Part shown: piece by piece, positions 54,698-63,067 of the stretch
How positions within the stretch are numbered: position 1 is the stretch's first letter
Layout of the letters: the number at the start of each line of letters is the position of its first letter
From: Cellvibrio sp. pealriver
GTDB taxonomy: Bacteria > Pseudomonadota > Gammaproteobacteria > Pseudomonadales > Cellvibrionaceae
Direction: 5' to 3'
Assembly (NCBI RefSeq): GCF_001183545.1
Contig: NZ_KQ236688.1
Coordinates: 835,149 to 899,148, forward strand
Length of the DNA: 64,000 nucleotides
Made by a program: the position numbers and the translations under genes
The notes under the pieces: generated by a model
What the model was told of the DNA's origin: nothing
Databases searched by the model: none
What the model saw: the letters and a program-made list of their open reading frames with translations, nothing else

Positions 54698-57010
54698 TTA
54701 TTGAATGGGAGGAATTTTACTGCGGCGCTGATAGAGCGATTTATTCACTCGCTTGGCTGCATCTACCATGGGTTGATAGGGGATGTCGGTATTGCTTACC
54801 CAGCCTACGTTGTAGTTTTCGCCATCGTAGGCGCGGCCGGTGACTGGGTCATCAATATATTGGAACCAATGCGCGCCGACCATGTAAGGGTTGTCGATTA
54901 CGCTATTCATGTAATTTTCATACATTTTTGCGCGGTCGGTTTGGTCGGCGGCAATGACTAAACCGGGGTGATAGAAATCTGTATCCGACGTTGAGCCTAT
55001 GTGGTACTCGCCGATGATGGTGGGGAAATCCAAGTCTTTCAGAAATGCCCAAGTGTCCGGGTGCATGCCTTCGCGATAATTATTAAAGCTCAATACATCG
55101 CTGTATTTTTTTGCGGCGGCGACCACTTCAACCGGCATACCCCATTCGGCGGCGATTCTTACACCCATGTACATATGGTTGGGCAGGGCGTCTTTAATTT
55201 CGCTGCTGACAATACGGAAATAAGTTTCTGCGTAATCGGCGTAGAGCATAGAAAAATCTGCGCGAGAAGCATCATTCAACTTATCCATAGTGATGCCAGT
55301 TGCAAAACTTGACCATGAATCAATCTTCGTTCCCCAGGCTTGGTTAAGCGTCGCTATATCACCGTATTTTTTGGTGAGCAATTGGGTAAATTGTTTTTTA
55401 GCAGGGCTTTCATCGGAAGTTCTGCTTAATGCGTAGTAGACAGCGCCGAAGTGAGCGCGGTCATTTTTCATCGAGCCCCAGCCTTTTTCATTATCAACAA
55501 ATACACCGACACACCAAGGTGTGTTTTTTACTTCGCGACCAATTTGTTTGATGGTCAAATGTGCGCGACGTTTAAATTCCGGATCATAAACATCGGGTAG
55601 TGGCGACCAATAGTCTTGCCCGGAATAGATCACTTTAAAGTCGCCGATAATCCAACCGTTGGCAAAAAATGGCATGCGTTGATTGTCGTAAAACATGGGA
55701 TCAATCCAGTTGCCGAATGAGGTGAAGCCCCAATCCACCATGCGATCCAAAGTGACATCGCGCCAGGTTTTTATGTAGGAATTAGGTGAGCTTTGGCCAT
55801 AACGACGCTCTAAGTTAGCCTTGTAAAAACTATAAACTTCACCGTGTTCGATCACACCTTGGTGTACTGTGCGACGGTAGCCATAGTGTTCGCCCAGCTC
55901 GTGATCGTAGGGGGGCAACCATTCAAACATTTCGCGGCGCAAGGGCGATGCAAGAAAGCGGGAATTTAAGGATTTTTTACCGACCGGGATAATGTCGCGC
56001 GAGTCTTCCGGGGTTAATTCTTCGGGATCTATTTTGCGCACGCTGGCATCGTTGAAATCGTAACCGGTGATGGTTTCAAGGTTGGCCATGCGCACATTGG
56101 CGATAGCGCTGGAAAAAAACAAATAGCCTTCCGGGTCTACCATCCACCAGCGGCCATCCACTTTTGCAGTACGGAAATAGCCTGTGCCTTCCAATTTAGG
56201 GCCTTTACTCCAGCCACCAAAACGTGATCTGTCTTCCGGTTGTTTGGCATTGGCCAAACTGGCTAACTCGGCGTCTGCCGCTGCTTTTAATTGTTTTTCT
56301 GAATGAATTTTAGTGGGGTAATCTTTTTTAGCGGCTTGGCCAAATTTATCGACTATCCCTACCAGATATTCCGGATCTTGGGCGGGATTAACACGCAGCT
56401 GAAGGTTGTCCACAATTAGGATGTTGGTTTCAAACTGGGCGTAAGCTTTGAAAATAATTTTAGTGACTTGAGTGAAATCAAAATCGCGATCGCCTGAGCG
56501 CCAGGCTAACTTTTCTTCGCTGGTTTGCCATGCTGGTGGGGTTTCGCGCATACCGGTTTGTGCATTGGCAACACGCCCGGTTAAAGGGGCATAAAAACGA
56601 GCTGATTGACCTGCATCAATCACTGCGCTGCGCTCTTGTTTGCGGCCTTTTGCATCCATTAATGTCAGCCAAAATTGAAACGATTGACTGCCTGGATTGG
56701 TAACATCCAGTGCCAGATTTAAATCACCTGCGTATTCCCAATTCCAATAACCTTGCGCGGGAGTAGGTAGCTCAATTGTGGATTCCTCGCGCGGCTCGAA
56801 TACCAGTTTTAGTGCTTTGCCGTATTTTTCTTCTTGCCCGGTTATCAAGCTTGCCTTGACATTATTTGCTACAGCTCTATTCAGCGAAAAGCTATCAAAG
56901 TTTTCAATGCTACCTAGTGGCGAATTTTGATTGGCGACGCAGCCGAGTGACAACCCCGCCAGAGTGCCAGCAAGCATCTGCTTGATTAAACGTAGTTGAT
57001 TTTTTTTCAT
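54698..57010 (-). CDS. GH50 beta-agarase, third copy, lipoprotein
   Basis: Agarase of 770 residues. Lipobox LSLGC near residue 24; GGAGATAAAA before the ATG. N-terminal CBM-like sandwich about 35-215, then the barrel with RWWMVDPEGYLFF, NGWIIGDFKV, acid/base Glu in FVDNEKGWG, nucleophile Glu in IIGEYHIGS and GAHWFQYIDDP. It differs from the other two copies in places that often mark exo versus endo subsites, for example Tyr for Phe after the nucleophile. Divergent from the GntR at 57209, with a shared operator copy and two GntR-like palindromes between them. It may be tuned by both sugar-acid regulators. Confidence 0.92.
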   Translation of the reverse strand: MKKNQLRLIKQMLAGTLAGLSLGCVANQNSPLGSIENFDSFSLNRAVANNVKASLITGQEEKYGKALKLVFEPREESTIELPTPAQGYWNWEYAGDLNLALDVTNPGSQSFQFWLTLMDAKGRKQERSAVIDAGQSARFYAPLTGRVANAQTGMRETPPAWQTSEEKLAWRSGDRDFDFTQVTKIIFKAYAQFETNILIVDNLQLRVNPAQDPEYLVGIVDKFGQAAKKDYPTKIHSEKQLKAAADAELASLANAKQPEDRSRFGGWSKGPKLEGTGYFRTAKVDGRWWMVDPEGYLFFSSAIANVRMANLETITGYDFNDASVRKIDPEELTPEDSRDIIPVGKKSLNSRFLASPLRREMFEWLPPYDHELGEHYGYRRTVHQGVIEHGEVYSFYKANLERRYGQSSPNSYIKTWRDVTLDRMVDWGFTSFGNWIDPMFYDNQRMPFFANGWIIGDFKVIYSGQDYWSPLPDVYDPEFKRRAHLTIKQIGREVKNTPWCVGVFVDNEKGWGSMKNDRAHFGAVYYALSRTSDESPAKKQFTQLLTKKYGDIATLNQAWGTKIDSWSSFATGITMDKLNDASRADFSMLYADYAETYFRIVSSEIKDALPNHMYMGVRIAAEWGMPVEVVAAAKKYSDVLSFNNYREGMHPDTWAFLKDLDFPTIIGEYHIGSTSDTDFYHPGLVIAADQTDRAKMYENYMNSVIDNPYMVGAHWFQYIDDPVTGRAYDGENYNVGWVSNTDIPYQPMVDAAKRVNKSLYQRRSKIPPIQ

Positions 57011-57087
57011 TTTTATCTCCTCTTTTTGGTTGGTAGTGGCTCGCGTGATCTTTCAGAGAGTTGGATTCTTCTTAGCTAATGGTAATT

Positions 57088-57105
57088 ATGTCAACAATTT
57101 ACAAT
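57088..57105. promoter_or_regulatory. Candidate operator of the shared motif between GH50 and GntR genes
   Basis: TATGTCAACAATTTACAA, 15 of 18 to consensus. It lies about 80 bases before the GH50 start and 105 before the GntR start. Confidence 0.5.
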
Positions 57106-57165
57106 GTAAGGTTTTGTAAGTTGCGTTAATTTATGGACAACCTAAAGAACTCTTGATTATTTAAG

Positions 57166-57198
57166 ATTGTATACAATATTATGTTAATTGTATGCAAT
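57166..57198 (+). promoter_or_regulatory. Twin palindromes, probable GntR autoregulatory operator
   Basis: ATTGTATACAAT at 57166-57177 (perfect palindrome) and ATTGTATGCAAT at 57187-57198, 21 bases apart, ending 10 bases before the GntR start at 57209. Same TTGT/ACAA half-sites as the shared motif but with a different centre (AT instead of TA), which fits a separate GntR protein. Confidence 0.65.
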
Positions 57199-57208
57199 AT
57201 GAGGCGCA

Positions 57209-57877
57209 ATGATGGCGTTGGTAGATACGGAATTGGCTTTTTCGGTGCTCCTGGGGCGGGAGCAGGGGCTGGTAGAGCAAATATTGGCAGATATCGCCCT
57301 GGGAACTTTTGTAAGTGGTAATCGCTTGGTTACGGCTCAATTGGCCGAGCGCTATGGAACCGGCGTAAACCCAGTGCGCGAAGCCCTTAAGCAGCTAGAA
57401 GGTGAAGGGTTTGTGACCTCGCAAAAAAATAGTGGTGCGCGTGTGGCAAGTTTTGAATACACCAGCATGCGTGATCTATTTGAGATTCTGCAATTGCTTG
57501 AACCGTATTTTATGGCTTGGTTTGTGGATCATTACAGCGATGAAAATGTGGCACAGCTAGATCAATTATTGCAGCAAATGCGTGGTTTAACGGCTAATGA
57601 CCGGGTGGGATTTTTGCATTTAGATAATTTATTTCATTGGGAAATGTATCGCCATCACTACAACAAAAATGCACTAAAGATCTGGAAAACAAAGCGACTA
57701 ATGCTGCTTGCGATGCATGGAAATTTAGCAGTCAGTCGTACGCGTATTGAGCATTCAATTAGTGAGCACCAGCAGATAATTGAGGCATTGCGCGCGGGCA
57801 AGGGGGCGCAATCAGTGCAGGCATTAGCGTTACATTTATCTTCCAGTGAAGATTACTGGTCAAAATTAATTCGTTAA
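57209..57877 (+). CDS. GntR-family regulator (FCD-like) of the galactonate-type cluster
   Basis: Regulator of 222 residues. Winged helix about 18-75 with LAERYGTGVNPVREALKQLE. The C-terminal half is all-helical with FCD-type metal residues (LHLDNLFHWEMYRH, SISEHQQIIEAL). GAGG lies eight bases before the ATG; a second ATG follows at once. It leads the operon GntR, dehydratase, MFS, kinase, aldolase with short gaps, so it most likely represses its own operon until a galactonate-like acid appears. Confidence 0.88.
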   Translation: MMALVDTELAFSVLLGREQGLVEQILADIALGTFVSGNRLVTAQLAERYGTGVNPVREALKQLEGEGFVTSQKNSGARVASFEYTSMRDLFEILQLLEPYFMAWFVDHYSDENVAQLDQLLQQMRGLTANDRVGFLHLDNLFHWEMYRHHYNKNALKIWKTKRLMLLAMHGNLAVSRTRIEHSISEHQQIIEALRAGKGAQSVQALALHLSSSEDYWSKLIR

Positions 57878-57890
57878 TACAGAGCAAAGA

Positions 57891-59045
57891 ATGAACATAG
57901 TGGATATTAAAACCTATGCTTTTTGGCTGGGGTTTCGCAACGTCTGTTTGGTTAAAGTGGAGACCGATGAGGGTATCTATGGCTGGGGCGAGTCAGGCTT
58001 ATCAGGGCGTGAAAAAGCGGTAATAGGTGCTATTGAACATTTTAAACAATTTCTGATTGGTCGTTCGGCATTAGATATAGGTGCACTGTGGCAAGAGTTG
58101 TATCGGAGCCATTATTTTGAAGGTGGGCGAGTATTGGCTGCTGCAATTTCTGCCCTGGATATTGCTCTGCACGATGCCTGCGGAAAATATCTGAAGGTGC
58201 CTGTATATCAGTTGCTGGGTGGCAAGCAGCGCAACAGCATTCCGCTGTTTGTTACTTCTACCTTGGATTTTGGACCCGCTTTTATTGACCATCTACTGCA
58301 ATTACAAAGTGATGGTTGGCAAACTATTCGGGCGACTACCGGTGAGCATGGTGTAAGTCATAGGTCGACTGTATTTGACGTGCGTAAATCGATTGCTAAA
58401 TCATCCCATTGGCTCACGCAGGCACGCGAAGCTTTGGGGAGTGAAATAATGTTAGGGGTGGATTATCACCACCGTTTGAGCGTGGCCGAAGCGGCTTCTT
58501 TTTGTCAGCGGATGCCAGCAGGCACTTTGGATTTTATTGAAGAACCTATTCGCGATGAATCCCCTGCGGCCTATCAAGCGTTGCGCACTATGGTAGATGT
58601 ACCCTTCGCTATTGGTGAAGAGTTCACCAGCAAGTGGGATTTTTCTCGCTATTTGGAGCCGCTGTTAACCCAGTTTGCTCGCGTAGATATTTGTAATGCG
58701 GGTGGTTTTACTGAGGCGATGAAAATTGCCGCGTTATGTGAAACAAAATATGTGGACATGATGCCACACAATCCACTTAGCCCTATTTGTACTGCTGCCT
58801 CCATTCATTATTGTGCCGCTATTTCCAATCTCGCGAGTTTGGAATTGTCGCCTTACGACGGGAACATGTCTGAATTCGATCGCATTTTTACTCATCGCCC
58901 GCTCGTGCAAGCTAATGGTTTCAGTATCCCCACTGGCCCGGGCTTAGGTGTGGATGTTAATGAGCAATTAATTAAAAATCTTCCCTTCAAATATTGGGAA
59001 CCACCGCGACTTATAAAACCGGATGGCTCCTATACCAATTGGTGA
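57891..59045 (+). CDS. Sugar-acid dehydratase of the enolase superfamily, probably D-galactonate dehydratase
   Basis: Protein of 384 residues in the mandelate racemase group, DgoD-like. Metal ligands are in MLGVDYHHRL, FIEEPIRDE and AIGEEFTSKW; the C-terminal catalytic histidine is in MMPHNPLSPICTAA. It removes water from an aldonate to give a 2-keto-3-deoxy acid. Followed by an MFS transporter (gap 8), a PfkB kinase and an aldolase, which is the De Ley-Doudoroff order for galactonate. Galactonate is the natural guess in a galactan locus, but other aldonates (for example L-galactonate or fuconate-type acids) cannot be excluded. Confidence 0.78.
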   Translation: MNIVDIKTYAFWLGFRNVCLVKVETDEGIYGWGESGLSGREKAVIGAIEHFKQFLIGRSALDIGALWQELYRSHYFEGGRVLAAAISALDIALHDACGKYLKVPVYQLLGGKQRNSIPLFVTSTLDFGPAFIDHLLQLQSDGWQTIRATTGEHGVSHRSTVFDVRKSIAKSSHWLTQAREALGSEIMLGVDYHHRLSVAEAASFCQRMPAGTLDFIEEPIRDESPAAYQALRTMVDVPFAIGEEFTSKWDFSRYLEPLLTQFARVDICNAGGFTEAMKIAALCETKYVDMMPHNPLSPICTAASIHYCAAISNLASLELSPYDGNMSEFDRIFTHRPLVQANGFSIPTGPGLGVDVNEQLIKNLPFKYWEPPRLIKPDGSYTNW

Positions 59046-59053
59046 ATAAAATA

Positions 59054-60313
59054 ATGCAAAAAAATGCATCTGCAAGTAAAAGTGGAATTTTGATTCTGCT
59101 GTTTTTAACAGTAGTTATAAATTACATGGACAGAACCAATATATCGGTTGCTGCCAATGCTATTGCGCAAGATCTTGAATTAACTAAAGTGCAAATGGGA
59201 GTTATCTTCTCGGCATTTGGTTGGACTTATTCAATTATGCAAATTCCTGGTGGATTATTGGTTGATGCACTGCGCATTCGAATTTTATATCCCATTATTT
59301 TGGTTGCCTGGTCATTAGCGACTTTAGTTCAAGGTGTTGTAAGTAGTTTTGCCGCTTTGGTGGGGTGCCGTATGGCGATTGGTTTATTTGAGTCGCCATC
59401 CTATCCCGCTAATAACAAAATTGTGACGCAATGGTTCGCAGAGCAAGAGCGTGCTGGCGCTATTGCTGTTTATACCTCAGGCCAATTTATTGGGTTGGCA
59501 TTTCTAATGCCTGTTTTAGCGTTCATTCAAGATTTATTTGGCTGGCGCGGGTTGTTTATTATTTCAGGCTTAATCGGAATTTTTTGGGCACTGGTATGGC
59601 ACTACTTTTATCGTGACAAAATAATTCAGTCTACTGCTTCGGTCATATCATCACCGGCTACAACAAAAAAAGAACCCATCGAAATACCTTGGGGCAATAT
59701 CAAATTAGCTTTCTCCAATCGTAAACTTTGGGGGATTTATATTGGTCAGTTCTGTTTGGGTGGAACCTTAATTTTTTTTCTAACCTGGTTTCCTACCTAT
59801 TTAGCCGAATATCGTGGCTTGAGTGATTTAAAAACTGGAATTTATGCGTCTATTCCGTTTTTATTTGCTTTTTGCGGCGTTCTGTTTGCTGGGTTTCTAT
59901 CAGACTATTTGGTGCGGAGTGGAGTTTCTACTGAGGTTTCAAGAAAGGCGCCTATTATTCTTGGCTTTATATTATCTGCCAGTGTTATTGGTGCAAATTA
60001 TGTCGATAGCATTGCCTGGGCAACTTTTTTCCTATCAATCGCTTTTTTTGGTAATGGATTAACCTCTATCGCCTGGGTTTTTGTGTCACTGCTTGCTCCG
60101 CAAAAAATGGTGGGGTTAGTCGGCGGATGCTTCAATTTTATTGGTGGACTTTCAGCCGTTATGGTGCCGATTGCAATTGGTTATTTGGTGCAAGATGGTG
60201 ACTTTAAGCCTGCGCTATTATTGATTACCGGTTTGGCATTGGCAGGCTTATTTTCCTATGTTTTTTTGGTGGGAAAAATTGTTCCCATATCAGCCGTTAA
60301 TCTGGAGAAATAA
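59054..60313 (+). CDS. MFS transporter of the anion:cation symporter (hexuronate/aldonate) type
   Basis: Inner-membrane permease of 419 residues with twelve helices. The frame opens at 58994 inside the previous gene, but the ATG at 59054 with GGTGA upstream is the real start. Family features are NYMDRTNISVAAN in helix 1 and the GGLLVDALRIR loop after helix 2, as in glucarate, galactonate and hexuronate carriers. Proton-coupled uptake of an aldonate would match the dehydratase before it and the kinase after it. Confidence 0.87.
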   Translation: MQKNASASKSGILILLFLTVVINYMDRTNISVAANAIAQDLELTKVQMGVIFSAFGWTYSIMQIPGGLLVDALRIRILYPIILVAWSLATLVQGVVSSFAALVGCRMAIGLFESPSYPANNKIVTQWFAEQERAGAIAVYTSGQFIGLAFLMPVLAFIQDLFGWRGLFIISGLIGIFWALVWHYFYRDKIIQSTASVISSPATTKKEPIEIPWGNIKLAFSNRKLWGIYIGQFCLGGTLIFFLTWFPTYLAEYRGLSDLKTGIYASIPFLFAFCGVLFAGFLSDYLVRSGVSTEVSRKAPIILGFILSASVIGANYVDSIAWATFFLSIAFFGNGLTSIAWVFVSLLAPQKMVGLVGGCFNFIGGLSAVMVPIAIGYLVQDGDFKPALLLITGLALAGLFSYVFLVGKIVPISAVNLEK

Positions 60314-60314
60314 A

Positions 60315-61319
60315 TTGAGCATTACATTTTTTGGTGAGCTTATGTTGCGCTTAACCCCAGCGCAACCACAGCAGCGGCTCATGGTGGCACAGCAATTGTC
60401 GGTAGATTTTGCAGGGGCTGAGGCGAATGTTGCGGCCGCCTTGGCGCGGTTAGGTGTGGCGACGGATTTCATTACGAAATTGCCAGACAACCTAATTGCG
60501 GAACAAGCTATTGCCAGTCTCCATCGCTGCGGTATAGCCACAAATAATGTGTTGTTCGGTGGAGAGCGCATGGGGACCTATTTTATCGAATTGGGTGCTT
60601 CGCTTCGTCCAACGCGAGTGATTTATGATCGCAAATATTCCGCTATTTCAACCATCGTTGAAAATGAATTTAATTGGAATGAAATGTTGCAGAGTAAACA
60701 GCGATTGCATTTGAGTGGCATAACGCCGGCACTTTCAGAGCAGTGTGCACTGGAGACAATCAAAGCTGCAAAAATTGCACATGGCATGGGGGTCAGGGTA
60801 AGTTTTGATCTCAATTTCAGACGCAGTCTTTGGCCAGAGCCGGCATTTGCCAAGCACTATTTTAAACAAATTATGCAGTATTGCGATTTGGTATTTGCCA
60901 ATGCAGGTGTTATCAGTGATGTATTTGAATATCAATTTTTTAATTCTGATGTACTTGTAGAAGCTCAGGCTGTGGCTGAATTTTTAGGTGATGAATTTAA
61001 TGTAGATGCCGCCGTTACTAGCCGTATTCATCACAGCGCTTCAGTTAATTCGCTCACTTCACTGTTAAGGAAAAATGCCGACTCGTTTAAGAGTACCGAG
61101 TTGCGGGTAGATATCCTTGATCGATTAGGTACAGGGGATGCATTCGCCGCGGGAGTTTTGTATGGCTATCAGCAAGCCTGGTCAGCGCAGCAAACTATTG
61201 ATTTTGCCAATGCCGCCTTTGCGCTGGCGCACAATTGTTATGGCGATCAGGCTTGGATGAGCGAGGCAGAAATTAATGAGGTGGCGCGGGGTAATACTGC
61301 TGGTTATGTGGTGCGTTAA
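60315..61319 (+). CDS. 2-keto-3-deoxy-acid kinase (PfkB family), TTG start
   Basis: Kinase of 334 residues. The frame reaches 60258 within the MFS gene, but GGAG at 60304-60307 precedes a TTG at 60315 by seven bases, right after the MFS stop, and the PfkB fold begins there (SITFFGELMLRL). Sugar-site block DFAGAEANVAAALARLG and ATP/base motif DRLGTGDAFAAGVLYG. It resembles KdgK more than DgoK, yet its cluster points to 2-keto-3-deoxygalactonate or KDG from the dehydratase at 57891. It is the second such kinase in the window (see 42943). Confidence 0.83.
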   Translation: MSITFFGELMLRLTPAQPQQRLMVAQQLSVDFAGAEANVAAALARLGVATDFITKLPDNLIAEQAIASLHRCGIATNNVLFGGERMGTYFIELGASLRPTRVIYDRKYSAISTIVENEFNWNEMLQSKQRLHLSGITPALSEQCALETIKAAKIAHGMGVRVSFDLNFRRSLWPEPAFAKHYFKQIMQYCDLVFANAGVISDVFEYQFFNSDVLVEAQAVAEFLGDEFNVDAAVTSRIHHSASVNSLTSLLRKNADSFKSTELRVDILDRLGTGDAFAAGVLYGYQQAWSAQQTIDFANAAFALAHNCYGDQAWMSEAEINEVARGNTAGYVVR

Positions 61320-61393
61320 TTCGTGTTTTGTTGAGCGCAAGTAATAGATGCAGCCAAAGTCTGAGGCTGCTGGGTTAATAGTGGAATACATCG

Positions 61394-62029
61394 ATGAAGT
61401 TTGAACGAGTCAACAAGTTACTTGCCGAAAAGCTAATTGTCATTTTACGAGTAAAACACTCCGAAGATATTATTCCCATTGTGCAATGTTTGGCGGCTGC
61501 GGGAATAAAGGCATTAGAGGTGACTGCCAATACGCCCAACTTTTGTGCGGCGATTAGTCGTATTCGTAGCGAGTTTCCTGAGGTTTTGGTAGGGGCGGGT
61601 ACTATTACCAATGTATTGCTTGCGCAGCAAGCGATGGCTGCGGGCGCCCAATTTTTAGTGACGCCGAATACCAGTTCGGCGGTTGTAAAGGTTGCTCATG
61701 AGCAAGAAGTTCCAGTGGTGATGGGAGCATTCACACCAACGGAAATTGTGGCTGCAATTGAAGCGCAAGCTGATATTGTTAAACTATTCCCGGCTGAGCC
61801 AATGGGCCCTGATTATTTAAAGTCTCTGGCTTTTGGGCCATTTAACGACACGATTTTTTTCCCGGTCGGTGGTATTAATGAGCTCAATGTCGAGCGCTGG
61901 GCGAATTCAGGTGCTAAAGGAATCGGTGTGGGTGGGAGTTTGGCTGCGCCGGTGCGTACACCAGAAGAAGCGCAGCGCTTGGTTGAACGGTTAAAAACAC
62001 TAATAAAAAAAGTTGCCACATTATTTTAA
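61394..62029 (+). CDS. KDPG/KDPGal aldolase
   Basis: Class I aldolase of 211 residues that splits 2-keto-3-deoxy-6-phospho-gluconate or -galactonate to pyruvate and glyceraldehyde 3-phosphate. Conserved acid in KALEVTANTP, phosphate loop VGAGTITN, Schiff-base lysine in ADIVKLFPAE and PVGGINELN. It ends the dehydratase operon after a 74-base gap with a small GCAGCC/GGCTGC hairpin (61350-61370) but no T run. It is the only such aldolase in the window, so it may also serve KDPG from the anhydrogalactose branch. Its 3' end overlaps the convergent lactonase by nine bases. Confidence 0.9.
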   Translation: MKFERVNKLLAEKLIVILRVKHSEDIIPIVQCLAAAGIKALEVTANTPNFCAAISRIRSEFPEVLVGAGTITNVLLAQQAMAAGAQFLVTPNTSSAVVKVAHEQEVPVVMGAFTPTEIVAAIEAQADIVKLFPAEPMGPDYLKSLAFGPFNDTIFFPVGGINELNVERWANSGAKGIGVGGSLAAPVRTPEEAQRLVERLKTLIKKVATLF

Positions 62030-63067
62030 TGACAGGCTCATTAAGGTGTCGTGGGCGGTAATAAACAAAGTTTTTTCATCGCTGGAAAGTGTGCAGTTGG
62101 CGGTGAGTTTTTCAGTGTGAATTTTAGCGAGCACTTCACCCGCCGGAGAAAAGACCCACACGCCACCGGGGCCTGTCGCAAATAAAATACCGGATGAGTG
62201 TGTTGCCATGCCGTCGGGAACGCCTTGGTGTTTGGCATTGTTTTTGAATTCACTCGCATCATAAAAAACACGTTTGTTCCGTGTGTTTCCCTGCTCATCC
62301 AGATCGTAGGCTAACCAATGGGGCTGCTCTGGATCTGATACACCTATGTACAGGGTCTTCTGATCAGTTGAGAGGCCAATACCGTTGGGAAATTTCACTT
62401 GATCATCCAGTAGTGCCAGTTCTCCAGAGTTGGTAACTTTGTAAATCCCCTGAAATCCTAAGGCTTTACGTTGGTCGCTCATGCCACCTGCCAAGCCGTA
62501 GGGTGGGTCAGTAAAGTATAAATTTCCGCTGCGACTGAGCACGGCATCGTTAGGGCTGTTGAGCCGTTTTCCTTGAAATTCACTGGCAATACTTTTGTAC
62601 TTTGGGGCAGGGTGATTTAATGGAGTAGTCATAAGTGCAACGCGCCGGTCGCCCTGTTGCAATAGAATTAATTCCTGTTTGTTATTGAGCAGCAATCCAT
62701 TGGAGCCGCCATTGTCATCGCCAGGGAAGAGTGCAGTTGCACCAGCGGGCTCTAAATAGAGCAGAGTTCCTGTGCCGGGTTGATATTGCATAATACGATT
62801 GTTGGGGATGTCAGAGAATAAAAGCGCGTGTAATTTATCAACCCATAAGGGCCCTTCAGTCCAACGAAATCCATCGGCGCGAATAAAGATTTTTTGTGCT
62901 GGATCAATTAACTGCAAGGCGCGACTATCGATAATCTCAATTGATCCTATTGCTTGATTTAGTTCCGGGGCGAAGTACCCTTCGGCTTTTTCCTGTTTTT
63001 TTAGCGTGCAGGCGGTAATGGCGAAAGTCATGATAAAAAGCGTTGTAATTAGGTTAAGCCGTTTCAT
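62021..63067 (-). CDS. SMP-30/gluconolactonase-family lactonase, lipoprotein
   Basis: Beta-propeller lactonase of 348 residues with lipobox ITAC near residue 20, so it acts in the periplasm or at the outer membrane. Metal and substrate blocks: FRWTEGPLWVD (first Glu), NGGSNGLLLN, LNSPNDAVLS, FPNGIGLS and GVPDGMAT. It opens aldonolactones such as galactono-lactone to the aldonate, which would provide substrate for the neighbouring uptake and dehydratase genes. Its start overlaps the SapC gene end by 14 bases, so it may be expressed with that unit instead. Confidence 0.85.
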   Translation of the reverse strand: MKRLNLITTLFIMTFAITACTLKKQEKAEGYFAPELNQAIGSIEIIDSRALQLIDPAQKIFIRADGFRWTEGPLWVDKLHALLFSDIPNNRIMQYQPGTGTLLYLEPAGATALFPGDDNGGSNGLLLNNKQELILLQQGDRRVALMTTPLNHPAPKYKSIASEFQGKRLNSPNDAVLSRSGNLYFTDPPYGLAGGMSDQRKALGFQGIYKVTNSGELALLDDQVKFPNGIGLSTDQKTLYIGVSDPEQPHWLAYDLDEQGNTRNKRVFYDASEFKNNAKHQGVPDGMATHSSGILFATGPGGVWVFSPAGEVLAKIHTEKLTANCTLSSDEKTLFITAHDTLMSLSLK

